Shown piece after piece: positions 1 to 12,168 of a stretch of 64,000 nucleotides of DNA (position 1 is the first letter of the stretch; each line of letters opens with the position of its first letter). The DNA lies in NCBI RefSeq assembly GCF_050947875.1, contig NC_134572.1, forward strand, positions 122,011,105 to 122,075,104, in the 5' to 3' direction. The notes under the pieces are model-generated. The model had not been told where the DNA came from. It searched no databases and worked only from the letters and a program-made list of their open reading frames with translations. Source of the DNA: Dermacentor variabilis (Eukaryota; Arthropoda; Arachnida; Ixodida; Ixodidae). The translations under genes and the position numbers were made by a program.

Positions 1-1050
1 AGCTACCATAGCAAAAAATAAAAAATAAAATCGGAGAGAAAGTTATTTAAACTCCCTTCATATCTTTCATTAATGTAAGTCCGAACGCAGGGCGAAATAT
101 GCCTGAAGCTGTGCTGTTGAACGTTTACTGCTAATCGATATCACAAATGATGGTGCGATGGGGAGGTCGTGTTATTTTTATAAGAGAAGATTTCGGTAGT
201 TTCGCCCGAATGTTGAAACACTGACAGCAATAATAATGTCCAGCCACGGCGTCGCTGCAAATTGCTAGCGTTCCAGCACGGCCGTGGTCTAGGGTTGCGC
301 TTGAATTCCTCGGATGGTGTTCTAAAACACGCGGGTGTGATGGCGTAATGGAGCCAAGAACATTAGAATTTTCTGTTCTTAACCTCCATAGATGGAGCAC
401 GCAGTGCAACTCCTAGTAGGCCAAAAGAACCGCGCTCTAGCAGCTTGCAGAAATCTCAGAACGCTGGCGTATAGCGCCAACATGCAAGTCTTGCGCACAA
501 TTCCCTTTAGCCCAACGAATGCACAAGTGAAAACGACCGAACAAGCACATCTCGCTTGTAGGGCTTGTTCAGTCGTTTTCCGTAGTTTCGTCATCTTGGT
601 CACCCTAGAAAAATTAATTACGCAATTTCCGCCCTCGCAAGTATATTTCTTATACACGGGGATTATTTATGCCTTCTAATTGTCTGTTTTCTATTCCTGC
701 CGGGTTGCCATCACGGCTGGAGATATGGAGAGAGAACTTAATGGAAAGAAGGTAGAGGCGTCGGCCTGAACTAGTTGCTTTTCGCATTTTCCGCCTAAGA
801 ACAGAAGCGTGATATGACAAGGGCTCTTTCTGTCCACCAGAAATGCGAGTTCTTTCTGCCGTGTTGCGCCCTTCCCCTTGACACTCGAGGAGGCTGTGTT
901 GGGCCCCCAACTCAAAGTTATGGCACCGAATGAGTGAGGCTCTTCAACGTTTGCCTGCAAGTGGCCTGCGGTCACGACGGGGACGAGAGGAACACCCAGT
1001 GACGCACATTTAAAGCGGAGGTTTTTTGTACGATTCTCCCAACTTTCCAG
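1..1050. other. No gene recognised
   Basis: Short overlapping frames on both strands show no domain or consistent coding character. The only structure I see is the hairpin at 529-580. An AT-rich run occupies the first 60 bases. Confidence 0.5.
529..580. repeat. Inverted repeat (hairpin)
   Basis: Arms 529-546 and 563-580 are 18 bp each with one mismatch and a 16-base loop. The left arm reads gaaaacgaccgaacaagc and the reverse complement of the right arm is gaaaacgactgaacaagc. It could be a foldback remnant or a structured RNA; no flanking duplication was found. Confidence 0.7.
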
Positions 1051-1335
1051 GTGCTGCTGCTGCAACTGGTGTCTTGCTCACGTACGCCGCTGGGTTTCTT
1101 GCAACACCACCAGGTGGCACTCGCCGCCGCGGGCCGGGATGTTTGTGCGCATTGCACGTGTTGTGCTTGCTTTCCTGTGCAACAAGAAACGCAAGTGCTA
1201 GGCCATGGAGGTGGCGTGCTAGGCTGTGATGGTGTAAACATTACAATCGTCCATAGCCTGAAGAGAGCGCTTGGAGCTGGCGTCTCAACAGCGTGCTGGC
1301 CACGTGTGCAGAAGGAGAACGTAAACACATGCTAG
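1051..1335 (+). CDS. Possible internal or terminal exon, unknown product
   Basis: A 94-codon open frame starts directly after a good splice-acceptor context, a pyrimidine-rich stretch ending tttccag at 1044-1050, and ends at TAG 1333-1335. Many codons end in G or C at the start of the frame. The product would hold a cysteine cluster (CAHCTCCACF). There is no ATG at the start, so if coding it is a downstream exon. The antisense frame is open too, which lowers confidence. No family is recognised. Confidence 0.18.
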   Translation: MLLLQLVSCSRTPLGFLQHHQVALAAAGRDVCAHCTCCACFPVQQETQVLGHGGGVLGCDGVNITIVHSLKRALGAGVSTACWPRVQKENVNTC

Positions 1336-3593
1336 CAAAATGGCCCCAAAGTGTGTACTCAGTATCGACGATACCCAGACCCGATAGAAGCGTCACGGGT
1401 AACGCCTGAAGCGAACATGCCTCCCTGTGTGTTCTGTGGACTACGCGGACAAACAGCACTGGTGAACGCAAGGTACTAATAACGTCAACTCACCACTCTC
1501 GTGTTCAATTAAACACGGAAGAAATGACACATTTAAGGGGTACATCCCCCCTAATTATCGTCAATTAACGCAAACGGCATACAAAGCTTCGCTTAAAATT
1601 GATTCCAACAGTGCGTGAGCTCCGGCAATATTTTTACCATCGAAGAATAAAACAAGCGCAGTGGAGGGTTTGGTGCTTATCAGTAGCAACCAGCGCACTC
1701 CGCCCCACAAGGACGAACTGCTTCCTCTAGGCCCCAACTTGTTCCTCGCGCACTGTCCTGCACCAGCGAAGCTGCTCAATTTATCAAGGTGGCGGATCAT
1801 GCTCCCGAGGAATCTAGGACGGCAGGCGTCGGGAATTCAGCGACACGTGCCGTGTAGTTAAAGAATGGTGCTATTCAATGCTACAAGACGACGTGTCACC
1901 GGGTGTCAAAGTATCTATTTGCGAGCATAACCATGAAGTCACCTTCAAAAGCAGGTGGGGTGTTTTGGTCGAGGGTCATTTAGAATTTTTTACCTATCTC
2001 CACTCTACGCTTATTTTTTGGGAAGCGAATGCTTATGCTCAACGTCCGGGTGTGTGTGTTCAGTAACAAGGGACACCCATTCCGGAAATTTTTTTTCCAA
2101 AAGGGAACAGAGATGAACAGTTGATGTGGCTAGGCTCACACACAAAATAAGTAACGCTTGTTCTGCCGTTTTGTCTCTTTTCGTTCTCTTCGTTGTGCAA
2201 AAAAGGCAATCACGCATACGTACAATCTCATTCTGAATGCACTTCATGTAAGTCCTGTTGCATGTAGGCTTCCTACGCTGGAGAGATGAGAGCCGCCAGT
2301 GGCGTCGCAGGTGTCGCACATGAATAATCCATTCCGTGAGACGTACGAGAAACCGTCGGCGTCGGTCAGTGGCGAGTGAAATATTAAACAATATGCTTGA
2401 CGTTTAGTGCTCAGACCAGAGCTTACACACGGAAGCTCAGCAAGTATACTAGTGTGCTTATAGCGCACGCGCGCACAACAGCCATGACCCGCCTCGGCCG
2501 GCCGCGGAACACTGGTTTTGCTCCAACACCGAGGCGATTGAGTGCTGCAACCTACCATTTGCGCCATCAGCGGCCCTCACGATAACGGCGGCGTGAATGT
2601 TCCTGCACTGTCCGTATATGATTGCTATCTCCAAAAGAATAAAATTCTCTCGGTCGTACTTGACTGAGGCGCTGCAAGGAGCTGTAAGTAGTAGCCCTGA
2701 GTTGGGTTTGGATGTGAGACGGTACAAAATTGAATGAACGCGGCATCAACAGCCTGCGCTACTCACGACGCTGGCATCGTGATAGGTCTGGTAAAGTCTG
2801 GAATGCCTTGGTCGCGAAAGGTATAGACTGTGCGCAGGTGTGCCGATGACCAGCCCTGCCTTCCTTGCAAAGTGGCCATTCCAGCCCTCCTACGCCATGC
2901 TGCCGAGGCGCGAAGAGTGAAAGAACTTCCCTTTTCCTCGTAAAGCGTGCGGAAACAAAGGGGAAAGTGCTATCCGACAAGACGACGTGCAGTTTAGACT
3001 GAACTGCGGCTAACCATGTTGCTGACAGCACGATGGCTTTTGTGCATGTGTGAAGAACGAGAGCGAGAGGTGAGCTTGCAGTGAAATTGAAGCGGGCGCG
3101 CGCGTGGAACCGGACGTAACAATAGGAAATGCGGCCGCGCACTACCACACACAATGCTGACGAGCACGTGCCTATGGAGCGAACATACATCTCTGCGCTG
3201 TTTAAGCGTTTTTTTTTTTCATTTAGAGAATTGGATCAAGGTCAGAGAACCGTAAAAGGAATGGATGCTGAATGTGTTGCGTTTATTGCACTGTTTGCGA
3301 AGCAATTTGACAGATATGCGTTGATTCTTTGTGTTTTTAGGTTGATGTGATGAAATGAGCTTCACTGAGTCTGTCAACACGTAAGTCAGGGTGAACCTGT
3401 CTGTGTCTGTCTAGCCTGATTTTGGTACGTCTGAGTGAGACTGAGCACCCTAAATGCAATATTTATATACCGAGTAATTGAGTCATTTCTATTTATTTTG
3501 CCAACTTACGAATGCATAAAACATAAATGCATAATTGAACGAAAATTCCACGAAATATTTTATGATATTTATTTCTATAAAATAATCTGAGTA
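1336..3593. other. No gene recognised
   Basis: Several overlapping short ORFs on both strands (for example minus 2759-3190) show no motif I can name. A T-rich run sits near 3210. Nothing repetitive or structured stands out. Confidence 0.45.
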
Positions 3594-3788
3594 ATGTTCG
3601 GTGCTCGAGCACTCGGGGAATCACACTTAGAAGAGTGGCATTCAGGATACAAATATACGAGAAAAAGGAAGGCGGACCACGTAGCTGCGGTGGTACCGCA
3701 ATCAAGAAAACGACAATGTAGCCAACCCTTCGTCCAGCTAATCAGCGTACGTACGGTTTGGCAAGCAGGCGCGTATACGTCCAAGTAA
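3594..3788 (+). CDS. Short ORF with basic clusters, possible exon
   Basis: This 64-codon ATG frame contains two basic clusters, TRKRK and SRKRQ, separated by about 14 residues, a spacing seen in bipartite nuclear localisation signals. Its last codons overlap a donor-like sequence (ccaagtaagtg, 3781-3791), so it may be an exon rather than a complete gene. No family is recognised, and the TAA stop lies inside the donor sequence. Low confidence. Confidence 0.18.
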   Translation: MFGARALGESHLEEWHSGYKYTRKRKADHVAAVVPQSRKRQCSQPFVQLISVRTVWQAGAYTSK

Positions 3789-4599
3789 GTGCACATGATA
3801 GCTCCCGCAGAGCCAACACAAGCCACAGTACTTTCCTGCTATCTTCATAGGACTGCAGAAACGGAGCAAGAACGGCAACTCGCGGCACGGCCAACGTCCC
3901 TAATGGAGTGCCGGCAACTTATCTCATTGCCGCGAGCAGCAGTCGGCTTCCTTAGCGGCGAGAGGGTGAGACGGGCATTGCAGCTCGTCCATCTAAGTGA
4001 TGGCGGCAGGTAGCCACGGCAAAAGAGCAAACGAAGCGTTGGTCTGGCTGCCGAGTGTAGTTTGCGTTCTTCATTTCCCCGAGGTGAGCAGCTAATGACC
4101 GAAGGACGGCCAATCTAGGTCGCGATTGCGGGCGCAATCCAGACATCATCGTTGCCCAATCGAGGAATGGGAAGCGTGAGATAGAAAGGCGGGCAGGTGT
4201 CCGCCATTTTCTTGACATTCTCCATATACGTTTGCATTTCTGTTCTTTTTTTTTGCAACACCACGTCTCACAGGCCGAGCGCATGAGGCCAGAGCAATAG
4301 CCGGCACTGGTGGGGGTGGCGGAGTATGTCCCGTGACCAAAAGAGGATCGTGAGAAATATGCCATAAAGTTGGTCAGCAAAACAGCTTCGCTGAATATTG
4401 CTTTCAAGCGCTGCAAGGATGCCGATTGTTCTTTCAAGGCTTTTTACTTTTATGTTTGTGGAATAGCGAGTAATTCCACGGGCTATATTTTTTGTTTGGG
4501 CGCGCATAAGCAAATTGTACAAATCAAATCAAGAACATGGAGATCTAAGTACAGTTGTAACATGGAGCTTTGAATGAGGCAATGATAGCGAGTTATCAT
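3789..4599. other. No gene recognised
   Basis: Overlapping short frames on both strands, none convincing. The stretch ends where endonuclease similarity of the downstream retrotransposon begins; the true 5' end of that element could lie in here. Confidence 0.4.
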
Positions 4600-4637
4600 T
4601 GCATTGCTCTCACGTGGCGAATACTTTTCATCGCCTT

Positions 4638-5131
4638 TGGTAGATGCACAAGTCCACTCAGACTGTGCGGTTACGAATCTTTCGTCTCGTCCACATGCGG
4701 TGCGAGCACGAAAGTAATCATCTACATCCGCATGGACTTTACATATGTCGCTAACGTGGTAGAGCCTCATAACGACAACCAATATGTGTGCCTGAATATC
4801 TAAAAGAAGGATGTGTCATTTACACTAATTGGAGCCTACATATCCCCAGCGGGTCACTTTGACGACGAACCACTCAAGAAAGTATTACTGATGAACAATG
4901 GCCCCTCAACGTGCATCATCAACGCGCATCACCAGCTATGGGAAAGCACTAAAATTGATTACAAAGGCAGGAGTCTCGCCTCCTTTGCTGCCGACCATGA
5001 TTTGTACTGTGTGAATGACGGTAGCTCTACGTGTTTGCGTGGTAAGACCTATTGCAGCTGCTTGGTCTTAACTTTGGTGTCACGGCGCTTTGCCTCGAGC
5101 GTCCACTGGTTTACGGACATTTAAACACATA
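4638..5131 (+). pseudogene. Endonuclease (APE-like) domain fragment of copy 1
   Basis: Recognisable endonuclease blocks run in order: a CGYESF-like strand, VIIYIRMDFTYVANVVEP, then TLIGAYISPAGHFDDEPLKK, INAHHQLWES and GKTYCSCLVLTLVSRRF. The block normally reading GDFNAHH lacks its GDF, so the metal- and DNA-binding core is damaged. One in-frame stop at 4801-4803 separates the first two blocks. The domain would nick genomic DNA to prime reverse transcription. It breaks off at the insertion after 5131 and its final strand (TDIETHIPTY) resumes after 5771. Confidence 0.8.
5108..5131. repeat. 24-bp target-site duplication, left copy (right copy 5771-5794)
   Basis: The two 24-mers begin ggtttacggacatt, then differ at one base (t on the left, g on the right), then continue aaacacata. 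They bracket the inner retrotransposon, and removing it restores endonuclease similarity across the junction. Confidence 0.85.
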
Positions 5132-5770
5132 AAACGGAAATAACCAAACTACATTTAGTAAAACCTATTCTAGGAGAATGGAGATCATGCAGGCATCAGG
5201 AACGTTTCATAGAAGTAATTTTATGCCGCCTGCGCATCGGACACACACACCTAACACATAACTTTCTATTGACAAAACAAGACAAACCCTTACCTGAGAA
5301 ATGTGGAGATGAACTCACTGTAAATCACATTTTATTCTCGTGCACACAACTCGAACGGCTAAGGAAAAATATTTTACTGTATTTTACAATGAACGCATTC
5401 CCTTCCCTCCCAGTCTACCTTTAGGAGATAACCCACTTGTAGGAACTTCATCTGTTTTTTGTTTTTTGAAAGACGCAATGATCCTAAGCGAAATGTAATA
5501 TATCACAGACCTACTAATTCCAAAAATTCTTACCCAGTTTTTTCACGCATCTTATAATGCACCTCACCCATTTCCTCAGTCCTGAGAAGAAGGCTGAGGT
5601 CTTCATTTGATTTGTTGGACTCCTCAGAGTCCTTGTCCGGACAAGGACCTTCGCTGAAAATGCCCAATTTTTTATATAAATTATACCATGTGTTTGGCGC
5701 TTGATAGCCTGAATTGCTTATGCGCCATAAAACCCAATACAATACAATACAATACATAAAACGGACGGAC
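5132..5770 (+). mobile_element. 5'-truncated non-LTR retrotransposon nested in copy 1
   Basis: A roughly 640-bp insertion in the same orientation as its host. Near its start one frame (about 5187-5420) gives a C-terminal non-LTR segment with LCRLRIGHTHLTHNFLL and a CGDELTVNHILFSC knuckle, the usual end of RNase H-bearing elements. A non-coding 3' UTR follows, ending in a pentamer tail (aatac)n at 5742-5756, then a short stretch to the right target-site copy. Only the 3' end was copied, as expected from incomplete target-primed reverse transcription. Its family differs from the outer element, whose tail is (TC)n. Confidence 0.8.
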
Positions 5771-5794
5771 GGTTTACGGACATTGAAACACATA

Positions 5795-7806
5795 TTCCAA
5801 CATACATAAAGATTAGAGGAGTTGAGCAACGCTCCTCTACTGTCTTGGGTACAGTTGATTGCACAAAGTTTAAGAAGGATATGGATGACACATGTCGGGA
5901 AGGCCTTCCACACACTATCGAATATGCAATCGCAGAGGCATTGAAAACATCCATCTGCTTGCTCACAAGGTGAGCAAGGCGAACAGACTTGGATATGGAA
6001 CTGGAGAGGCTGCGTGCGGCACGCCGACAGGCGGAGAGGAGGTATCGGCGTACGAAGTGCGTCTTCGATCTGAGGACTTCACGACGCATACAGAAGAAAG
6101 TCCAGCGTCGTATGAATAAATTGGAAGACAAGCGACGGAAAACTTTCTGTCAGTCGCTTGATCCCAGAAAATCGCTCTCGTACATATGGAGAACGGTTAG
6201 GGGTCTTCGCTCATCTCCGCATCAAAAGAAGCCCTTTGCTGCTCTGGCTCTCTACCATCTCAGCTCGGAACTTCAAGTCGCTGAAGAGTTCTCTGCACGT
6301 GTTGCTGGATTCGTGGCCATCATTACTGACGCAGCATTGAATGACATCCCTGAGGCACGTGTACCAGAAATGAAAGTGCTATTTTCACTCGAAGAGCTCG
6401 ATGCTGTGTTGGCGACCTGCAGGCGTTCTTCGTCACCAGGACATGATGGCATCACATATGCTGCCCTATGCCACCCTGGACATGACGCACGTGAGGAGCT
6501 TCTCAGCTACTACAGTGAGTCTTGGCAGAACGGCGCCGTTCCTAGACAATGGAAAACAAGCCACTTGATCCCCATTATAAAACCTGGAAACTCTCCGCTT
6601 GAGCTCTCATCATATCGTCCGTTTGCGCTTTCGAGCTGCGTCGGTAAAGCGATGGAAAAATTATTCTCGCTTGCTTGGAACAGTACCTAGAGCGATTCAA
6701 CATCTATCCGGACGCCATGACGGGCTTTCGTCGAGGTCGCTCGTCCGTCGACAACGCCATTGACATCGTAACCTGGGTCAAAAATGAAAAAAGCCCCAAG
6801 CGCCTATCAGTGGCACTTTTTCTAGATATAAAAGAAGCATACGACAACGCCGCCCATGACGCCACACTGAACTCACTTGAGGCTGTTGGGGTTGGTGGCC
6901 GGATGTATCAATGTATTCGGGACTATTTGACTGAGAGGTGCTTTTTCTTACAGACTGAAGACGGCCCCACTTCGGAACATTACATCCGCCGTGGTGTGTC
7001 GCAGCATGGAGTGTTGAGCCCCATTCTGTTCAACCTAGTCTTGGTAGGACTAGCGGAGTGCCTACCGCGGTCAGTTGCACGACATTTGCATCTGGGCTTC
7101 TGCGGTGACTCGCCCTCAGGTACGAACCAGGCTTCAGCGGGCGGCAACCATGACGGCGTCTTATCTTCGAAAACAAGACTCCAGCGTGTCTACTGAAAAG
7201 TGCGCATTGGTTGGCTTTACGCTTAAGCAAATGTCATCGTATCCTGCTTCAATCAATGGTCAAGCTGTATCCTATGCTAAGACACATCGCTTTTTGGGTG
7301 TGATCATTGACCGCAACCTCTCCTGGAGCCATCACTGCTTCTATCTAAAGAAGAAATTAGTTGCCATTGATCAGGTCTTTAAATTTCTCTGCGCGAAATA
7401 CTGGGGTACACCAGTCCGTTCTATGATGCAGCTCTACAGGGTACTGTTTCTCGGACTCCTACGTTACAGTCTACCCGTGTTGTCAGAGGCATGCAAGACC
7501 AACTTTCGCGTTTTGGAGAGCATACAAGGTCAAGCCCTAAGCATGTGTTTAGGGCCGGCTCGGTGCACGTCAACAGCAGCAACAATTGCCATCGCTGGGG
7601 ACCATATGATCCAGACACACGTAGCTGTTAACTGTCTCACAGCGCACATTCGCCATCTGTCAAGGATCACCGACCATCATTCGGCCTCCCTACCAGCCGA
7701 GAGACCTCAAGCTACCTTTTCAAGAGTGATTAACGCTCATAAAGAGTACATACCGCCATATTTTACACCGGCGACGAAGCTTTCATCTCCCCTGTGGTGC
7801 CTATGA
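5795..7806 (+). pseudogene. Reverse transcriptase of copy 1, inactivated
   Basis: From 5989 a 233-codon frame holds the basic linker (many R/K) and the fingers, including SSSPGHDGITYAAL and PIIKPGNSPLELSSYRPF. A frameshift near 6675 moves to the frame with TGFRRGRSSVDNAIDIV and the motif-A block LFLDIKEAYDNAAHD. RRGVSQHGVLSPILFNLVL follows. The sequence normally ending in YADD is deleted: near 7072 SVARHLHLG in one frame gives way to HDICIWASAVTR in another. The thumb region then runs open to 7806 (RFLGVIIDRNLSWSHH, YRVLFLGLLRYSLPVL). Without the two catalytic aspartates it cannot polymerise DNA. Confidence 0.9.
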
Positions 7807-8873
7807 CAGCCTCAAGTGAATTTTCCTATTCCTGGAATTACAAAAAGGTCCGATCATCCATCGCCGGCTCTGAAGCAACTTACGCTCCTATTACTGGACC
7901 AGACGTATCATGACCACATACATATATATACCGATGGTTCGACCTCCCGTACAAGCTCAACTGCCGCATTCGTCATTCCACCCAAAAAGGTTACAGTTTA
8001 ATTCAAACTGTCGCATACGACTAAATCTACATCGGCAGAGCTTGCAGCTCTCCATGCCGCTATTATGTACGTCAGCGAAGAGCCGACAGAGAAATGGGTC
8101 GTATTTTGTGGCTAAGGAATCCCTTTACAGCATAAAGTCTTCATTACGTCACAGAACTTACGAGCAGATGACATCTGACATCAGGGAAGTGCACCCCCAT
8201 GCTCTGGAAAGAGGACACGCCATCATATTTCAATGGATTCCTGCTGACTGTGGCATCGTCGGCAACAACCTAGCTGACAAGGCTGCCTGGTCTAGCCACG
8301 AACATACCCAGACACGTTCAATACCTTTGGCGAGGTCGGACGCTGCCAGGGAACTTCGCCTACATGCACACAAGATGTCGCAAACTCGGGAGTTCAAGTG
8401 CCTTCAATTGCCGATTATATAAACTGGACCGCACACTACGGCTACAACTGCCATCTAGCCTTTCCCGCGGCGAAGCAACCTTGCTGTACCGCTTGTGGCT
8501 GGGAGTAGCGTTTACGAACTCATACTCCTATTTGGGAATGGCCGAGAGCCCGATGTGCGATTCCTGTGGGTGCGAGGAGACCATCGAGCACCTATTGTGT
8601 ACCTGCCCCCGCTACGATGTACAACGCCTATCTCTGCGGGAAACTTTACACCGACTGGACTTAAGGCCGTTCACCGAGTCAAAGATACTCGTACCGCGGC
8701 CACACCCGTCACTGGCACGAAAAGCGAATCGTGCATTAGTGCAATACTTGAAGTGCACCGGCTTAAGAGACCGTTTACAGTGTCGCTGTACACAGTGTCC
8801 CGCCAACACGCACTCAGTGCTCACTTTCTCCCATTTTCTTCTTTCTATTTCCCTTCCCCCACCCCCAGTGTAG
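7807..8873 (+). pseudogene. RNase H and C-terminal knuckle of copy 1, inactivated
   Basis: After the stop near 7804 the RNase H domain continues as HIYTDGSTSRTSSTAAFV (first catalytic D) and AELAALHAAI (catalytic E). It then degrades through stops and frame changes around 8000-8340. The last frame, 8364-8873, has LLYRLWLGVAFTNSYSYLGM and the knuckle CDSCGCEETIEHLLCTCPRY (C-X2-C, H-X4-C). RNase H would remove the RNA strand during second-strand synthesis. Confidence 0.8.
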
Positions 8874-8952
8874 GGTAGCAAACCGAATGCTCTTCTGGTT
8901 TACCTCCCCGCCTTTCCTGTTCTTGCTTTCTCTCTCTCTCTTTCTCCGCATT
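8874..8952 (+). repeat. 3' UTR end of copy 1 with (TC)n tail
   Basis: The motif gggtagcaaac near 8873-8883 is followed by ctggtttacctccccgcct and a (tc)n run around 8929-8946. The same order occurs at 28381-28450, and a diverged version at 18109-18180, so this is the family's conserved 3' end. Confidence 0.75.
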
Positions 8953-10531
8953 GTGCGAACTCTCGGCAACAGGTATGGCAAATTGAAGTGAAATAGCCGC
9001 ACATGTTGAATTTGGGGAACTTGAATAATTAGCTGAAAGGCACCACTCATTTTGATGACTTAATAACACTCCAGCAAGGAAGCTTAGGCACATTTCGAGA
9101 ACATGTGCACCACAATATTTCCGCCCTTCCACTACTGCTATCCAAATATTGTCAGACAAAGTCGTATAGCTACTCAGGGAGGAATGTTCTGCTATCCCAC
9201 AACAGTGCATGTGACCAGTAAAAAATAATGGATGACTTAATCAGGCTGCAGTTTCAAATGGGCAGCGGCACCATTCAACTGAAATTCAACTTATGTACGC
9301 AAGTTCAAGTTCACTCTGATTGGTTGAAGATCCGATGATATCTTAAAAGCCGCACGCTCTGACGCCCGTCGCCCGGCCCACGCTTTAAAAATCACCATGT
9401 TTTGTTTGTTTCTTTGTTTGTTTGTTTGTCCGCTCATCAGTGTTTATCTCCAATCTGCCTGGCCGAGAGTGATTGCCTGCAACGCGTGTTCATGTGTTTA
9501 TGGTGTCCTGCAAACACTGCAGCGAACCGACAACATAGTAGCAAAGTTCTCAAATCTATCATGAGTCCCGTCAAGTATAAGCAGCTATGGCAATTTTTGC
9601 GTGTATTTTACATCATGGTGCATAATGCGCATCTTTATCAATATCGCTACGCAATTTGCAGCCCTAAATTATACAGCCTAACACCATGGTTACCATTATG
9701 CGACCGATAATGATTTAATTGATAAACCGATGCGCTCGTATTCCCTCCGTGCGCCGCTCTTCCACTGCACTGCGTAAAATAAGTACGATTGAAGCCTGTT
9801 ATAACGAATCCGCCTACAGCCAATTATACTCATCAAACATCGCAAGCCTTTCAAGAGGTATACGCGGAAAATAAACAAATTACTACAAATTTTACATTGC
9901 ATGTACGTAATGAACTTTGAGCACACACGACTGGCGTCCTAAAACCACCCGTGTCGTTTTTAATGTGAAGCTTTCTTTCACTCTTACTCGCTCTTCGCCG
10001 ATGTTGTACTGCCGAGCGCACTCCTTGGGGCACTGGTTATGCGTAGCATGGTAAATGCATACAAAATTAGTCATCTTATAAGCCACATACATACGCAATC
10101 AATATCTGGAAATAATTAATTCGTGCCGAATTATAGGTTTTTTAGTACTGGTAATGATATAGCGAAAACGTCAGTGTCCAACCGATGCCGCTCCCACGAG
10201 AAGATGCGACGACCGGTTGCACACAGCGGCACGACGGTAAATACAATGCAACAGTTCTGCTTGACAAAAGCTGATCGTAGCCACTCTAGTGCTGGTTAAA
10301 TCAACTTAGAGCCAGTGTAGGCTCCCCTCCATTGGGCAGTATTTGCCGGGGAGCGGCTCTGTGGCGAAGATGGCGTGTTTCAGAAATTTTACAATTGATC
10401 GAACACCACTTTCATTTGTTCTATGGCTTAAAGTAAAAATGAATTCGATAAAACGTCATCAGTTTAGCAACAGTACACTGTACCTTCAAGCGTTCTATTT
10501 CGCATAGGTTTATTAGGACCTATGTAATAAT
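8953..10531. other. No gene recognised; (TTTG)n at 9399-9429
   Basis: A short tttg microsatellite lies near 9399-9429. The ORFs are short and shadow each other. Nothing else is recognised. Confidence 0.45.
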
Positions 10532-10813
10532 ATTGCGATAGCATTTATATGGACACTCCAGGCGCATTTCTGCCGTCAGCGTCAACCTGGGCATTCGGCG
10601 TCGCCGTCGTCGTAAGATTCCTTATAAAGTCCAAGGGTGATAAAATCACCGCCGCGCGCCGTATGCTGTATATGAGAGTGAAAGCGTGCGAGGATGAGCC
10701 GGTAATCACTGCTCAATCTCGCGCACGCAACGGTGGAAAAGGGAAGGAAACGCGCCGCCTTTCGTCGGGCCCAAGGCTAGTGGGGAGGGGTGGGAGGGGG
10801 GCTCTCTACTCCA

Positions 10814-11791
10814 GGCGGCCGTAAAACCCCGTAAACTTCGTAAAGTAGCTACATTCTCCTCCTGCACCTTAACTCTTCCTCGTGTCTCGACTGTTTCACG
10901 CCCCCTCCTCGACCGTGGCGCCACCTACACCGCTCCGGCGTAGCAACGGGGCCACGGAGGAAGGAAACTCAAGAGAGGCCCAGACGCCACTCTTTGTGAA
11001 GCTAAAGTGAAGCCGGAAATGGCGTTGCTCATGGCGTTGGTCCGCCTATTGGGCCAGCTCTCCTCTCTTGCTTACATTTCTGGCGAAACCACACCGCGCT
11101 GCGCGGAACCATGCTTCTCGGACCCGCGCGTTCCGCAGCAATACTAAACAATCGTTAGCACGATAGCATGATTCCGCCAAAGAGGGCAAAATTTACCGCG
11201 GATTTTCCTTCGTCCGTTGCCATTGCCGTGGCGCGGTACATTGCGTACAGCGTTGCATGCGCGTTCATTTCACGAACTTGAGTTCCTCCTGTCCCACCTG
11301 GCCACAGCAACATCCGGCAGAGCACGGTCCAAACAACGCAGCGCAACAAAACACGGAGACCAACGCAAACCTGCCCGCACGGCGCCTTTGCGACGGTACG
11401 AAACCTACGGAGCAAGACGTGTGAGCGCACAGAACAATAGCAAAGGTGCCATTGTGGCCCGAAAGGCGTGGTCGCTACAGCAAAGAAATAAAAAACAGCG
11501 CAAAAAAGGAGAACCTACTACGTCATTTCCTCCACACTTTTCTCCTAGCGCGCGGAGGAGGTATGGCCTCTCCTCAGTTTTCTTCGTCCATCAACGGGGC
11601 CAACATGCGCTCCTCGCCACTCCGTAGACGCTTGTCGAGCGAAAACGGCCCTGCAGTACGGCGCGAGGGCCCATGTGATGCTATTAGGCCAATAGCGACG
11701 CGGCTTTAGCCTCGGCTGGAGCGCGCGAGGAGGAGGCGGCATTCTTCAAAGCGTGCCGCTACTTTACAAAGTTTAAGGGCTTTAGGCGGCC
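10814..11791. repeat. Inverted pair of GC-rich repeats (arms 10814-10852 and 11753-11791)
   Basis: The left arm, from ggcggccgtaaaacc to gtaaagtagctac, matches the reverse complement of the right arm with a handful of mismatches. Beyond the arms, blocks such as gagaggcc and ccgttgatgg/cacggagg are also loosely related inverted, suggesting two diverged copies of one repeat in opposite orientation. The roughly 900 bp between are GC-rich and hold no recognised gene. Confidence 0.5.
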
Positions 11792-11934
11792 GCGCGCACC
11801 CAGCCGCGGTTGCGCAGTAGCCAAGTCTGACGCCGCGCCGGAGCTGCTTCATAGTGCCTCTCATTTTTAGCACACGCGCAGAGGTATCAGTGGGGGCATA
11901 CATTTAGCGGGGCGTTAGCCAGTGTGGTATAGCC

Positions 11935-12168
11935 ATGGAGAAGGAGAGCGAAATTGGTGCTCAGCGGCGCAGAAGAGCGGACAAGCTTAACTCATCGGAT
12001 CCCGAACTAGTTGCCTGGCAATTAGCGGTTGAGCGTAGGAAGAACGAACAGAAGAAGGCTAAACGTGCTGCGGAGGCAGCGGAGCAAAGGGAGGAACGTC
12101 TAGCAAAGCGGCGTCGCCAGGAGGCTGAGCGACGTGCGTCAGCTCACGCTACGTATATCTTGGCATAG
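11935..12168 (+). CDS. Short basic coiled-coil-like ORF (77 aa)
   Basis: An ATG frame of 77 codons is rich in K, R, E and A with heptad-like spacing, for example RRKNEQKKAKRAAEAAEQRE followed by ERLAKRRRQEAERRAS. It has no cysteine and no hydrophobic core. The composition resembles the charged N-terminal repeats of arthropod Helitron proteins, seen in this window at 32682 and 48320, but no 17-residue period is visible, so that link is inference. It may be an exon or a leftover from a transposon. Confidence 0.3.
   Translation: MEKESEIGAQRRRRADKLNSSDPELVAWQLAVERRKNEQKKAKRAAEAAEQREERLAKRRRQEAERRASAHATYILA

Larger units (their letters stand above)
4600..8952 (+). mobile_element. Non-LTR retrotransposon copy 1 (EN-RT-RNase H), broken and interrupted
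   Basis: A decayed non-LTR retrotransposon in the order APE-like endonuclease, reverse transcriptase, RNase H, C-terminal CCHC-like knuckle, then a pyrimidine-rich 3' UTR ending in (TC)n. This order with RNase H belongs to the I/LOA-type groups of non-LTR elements. The same family is present at 25078-28450, and the two share the 3' motif gggtagcaaac. The copy carries frameshifts and stops, has lost the RT catalytic motif and is interrupted by another retrotransposon at 5132-5770. The 5' boundary is approximate; no target-site duplication was identified for the outer element. Confidence 0.85.
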
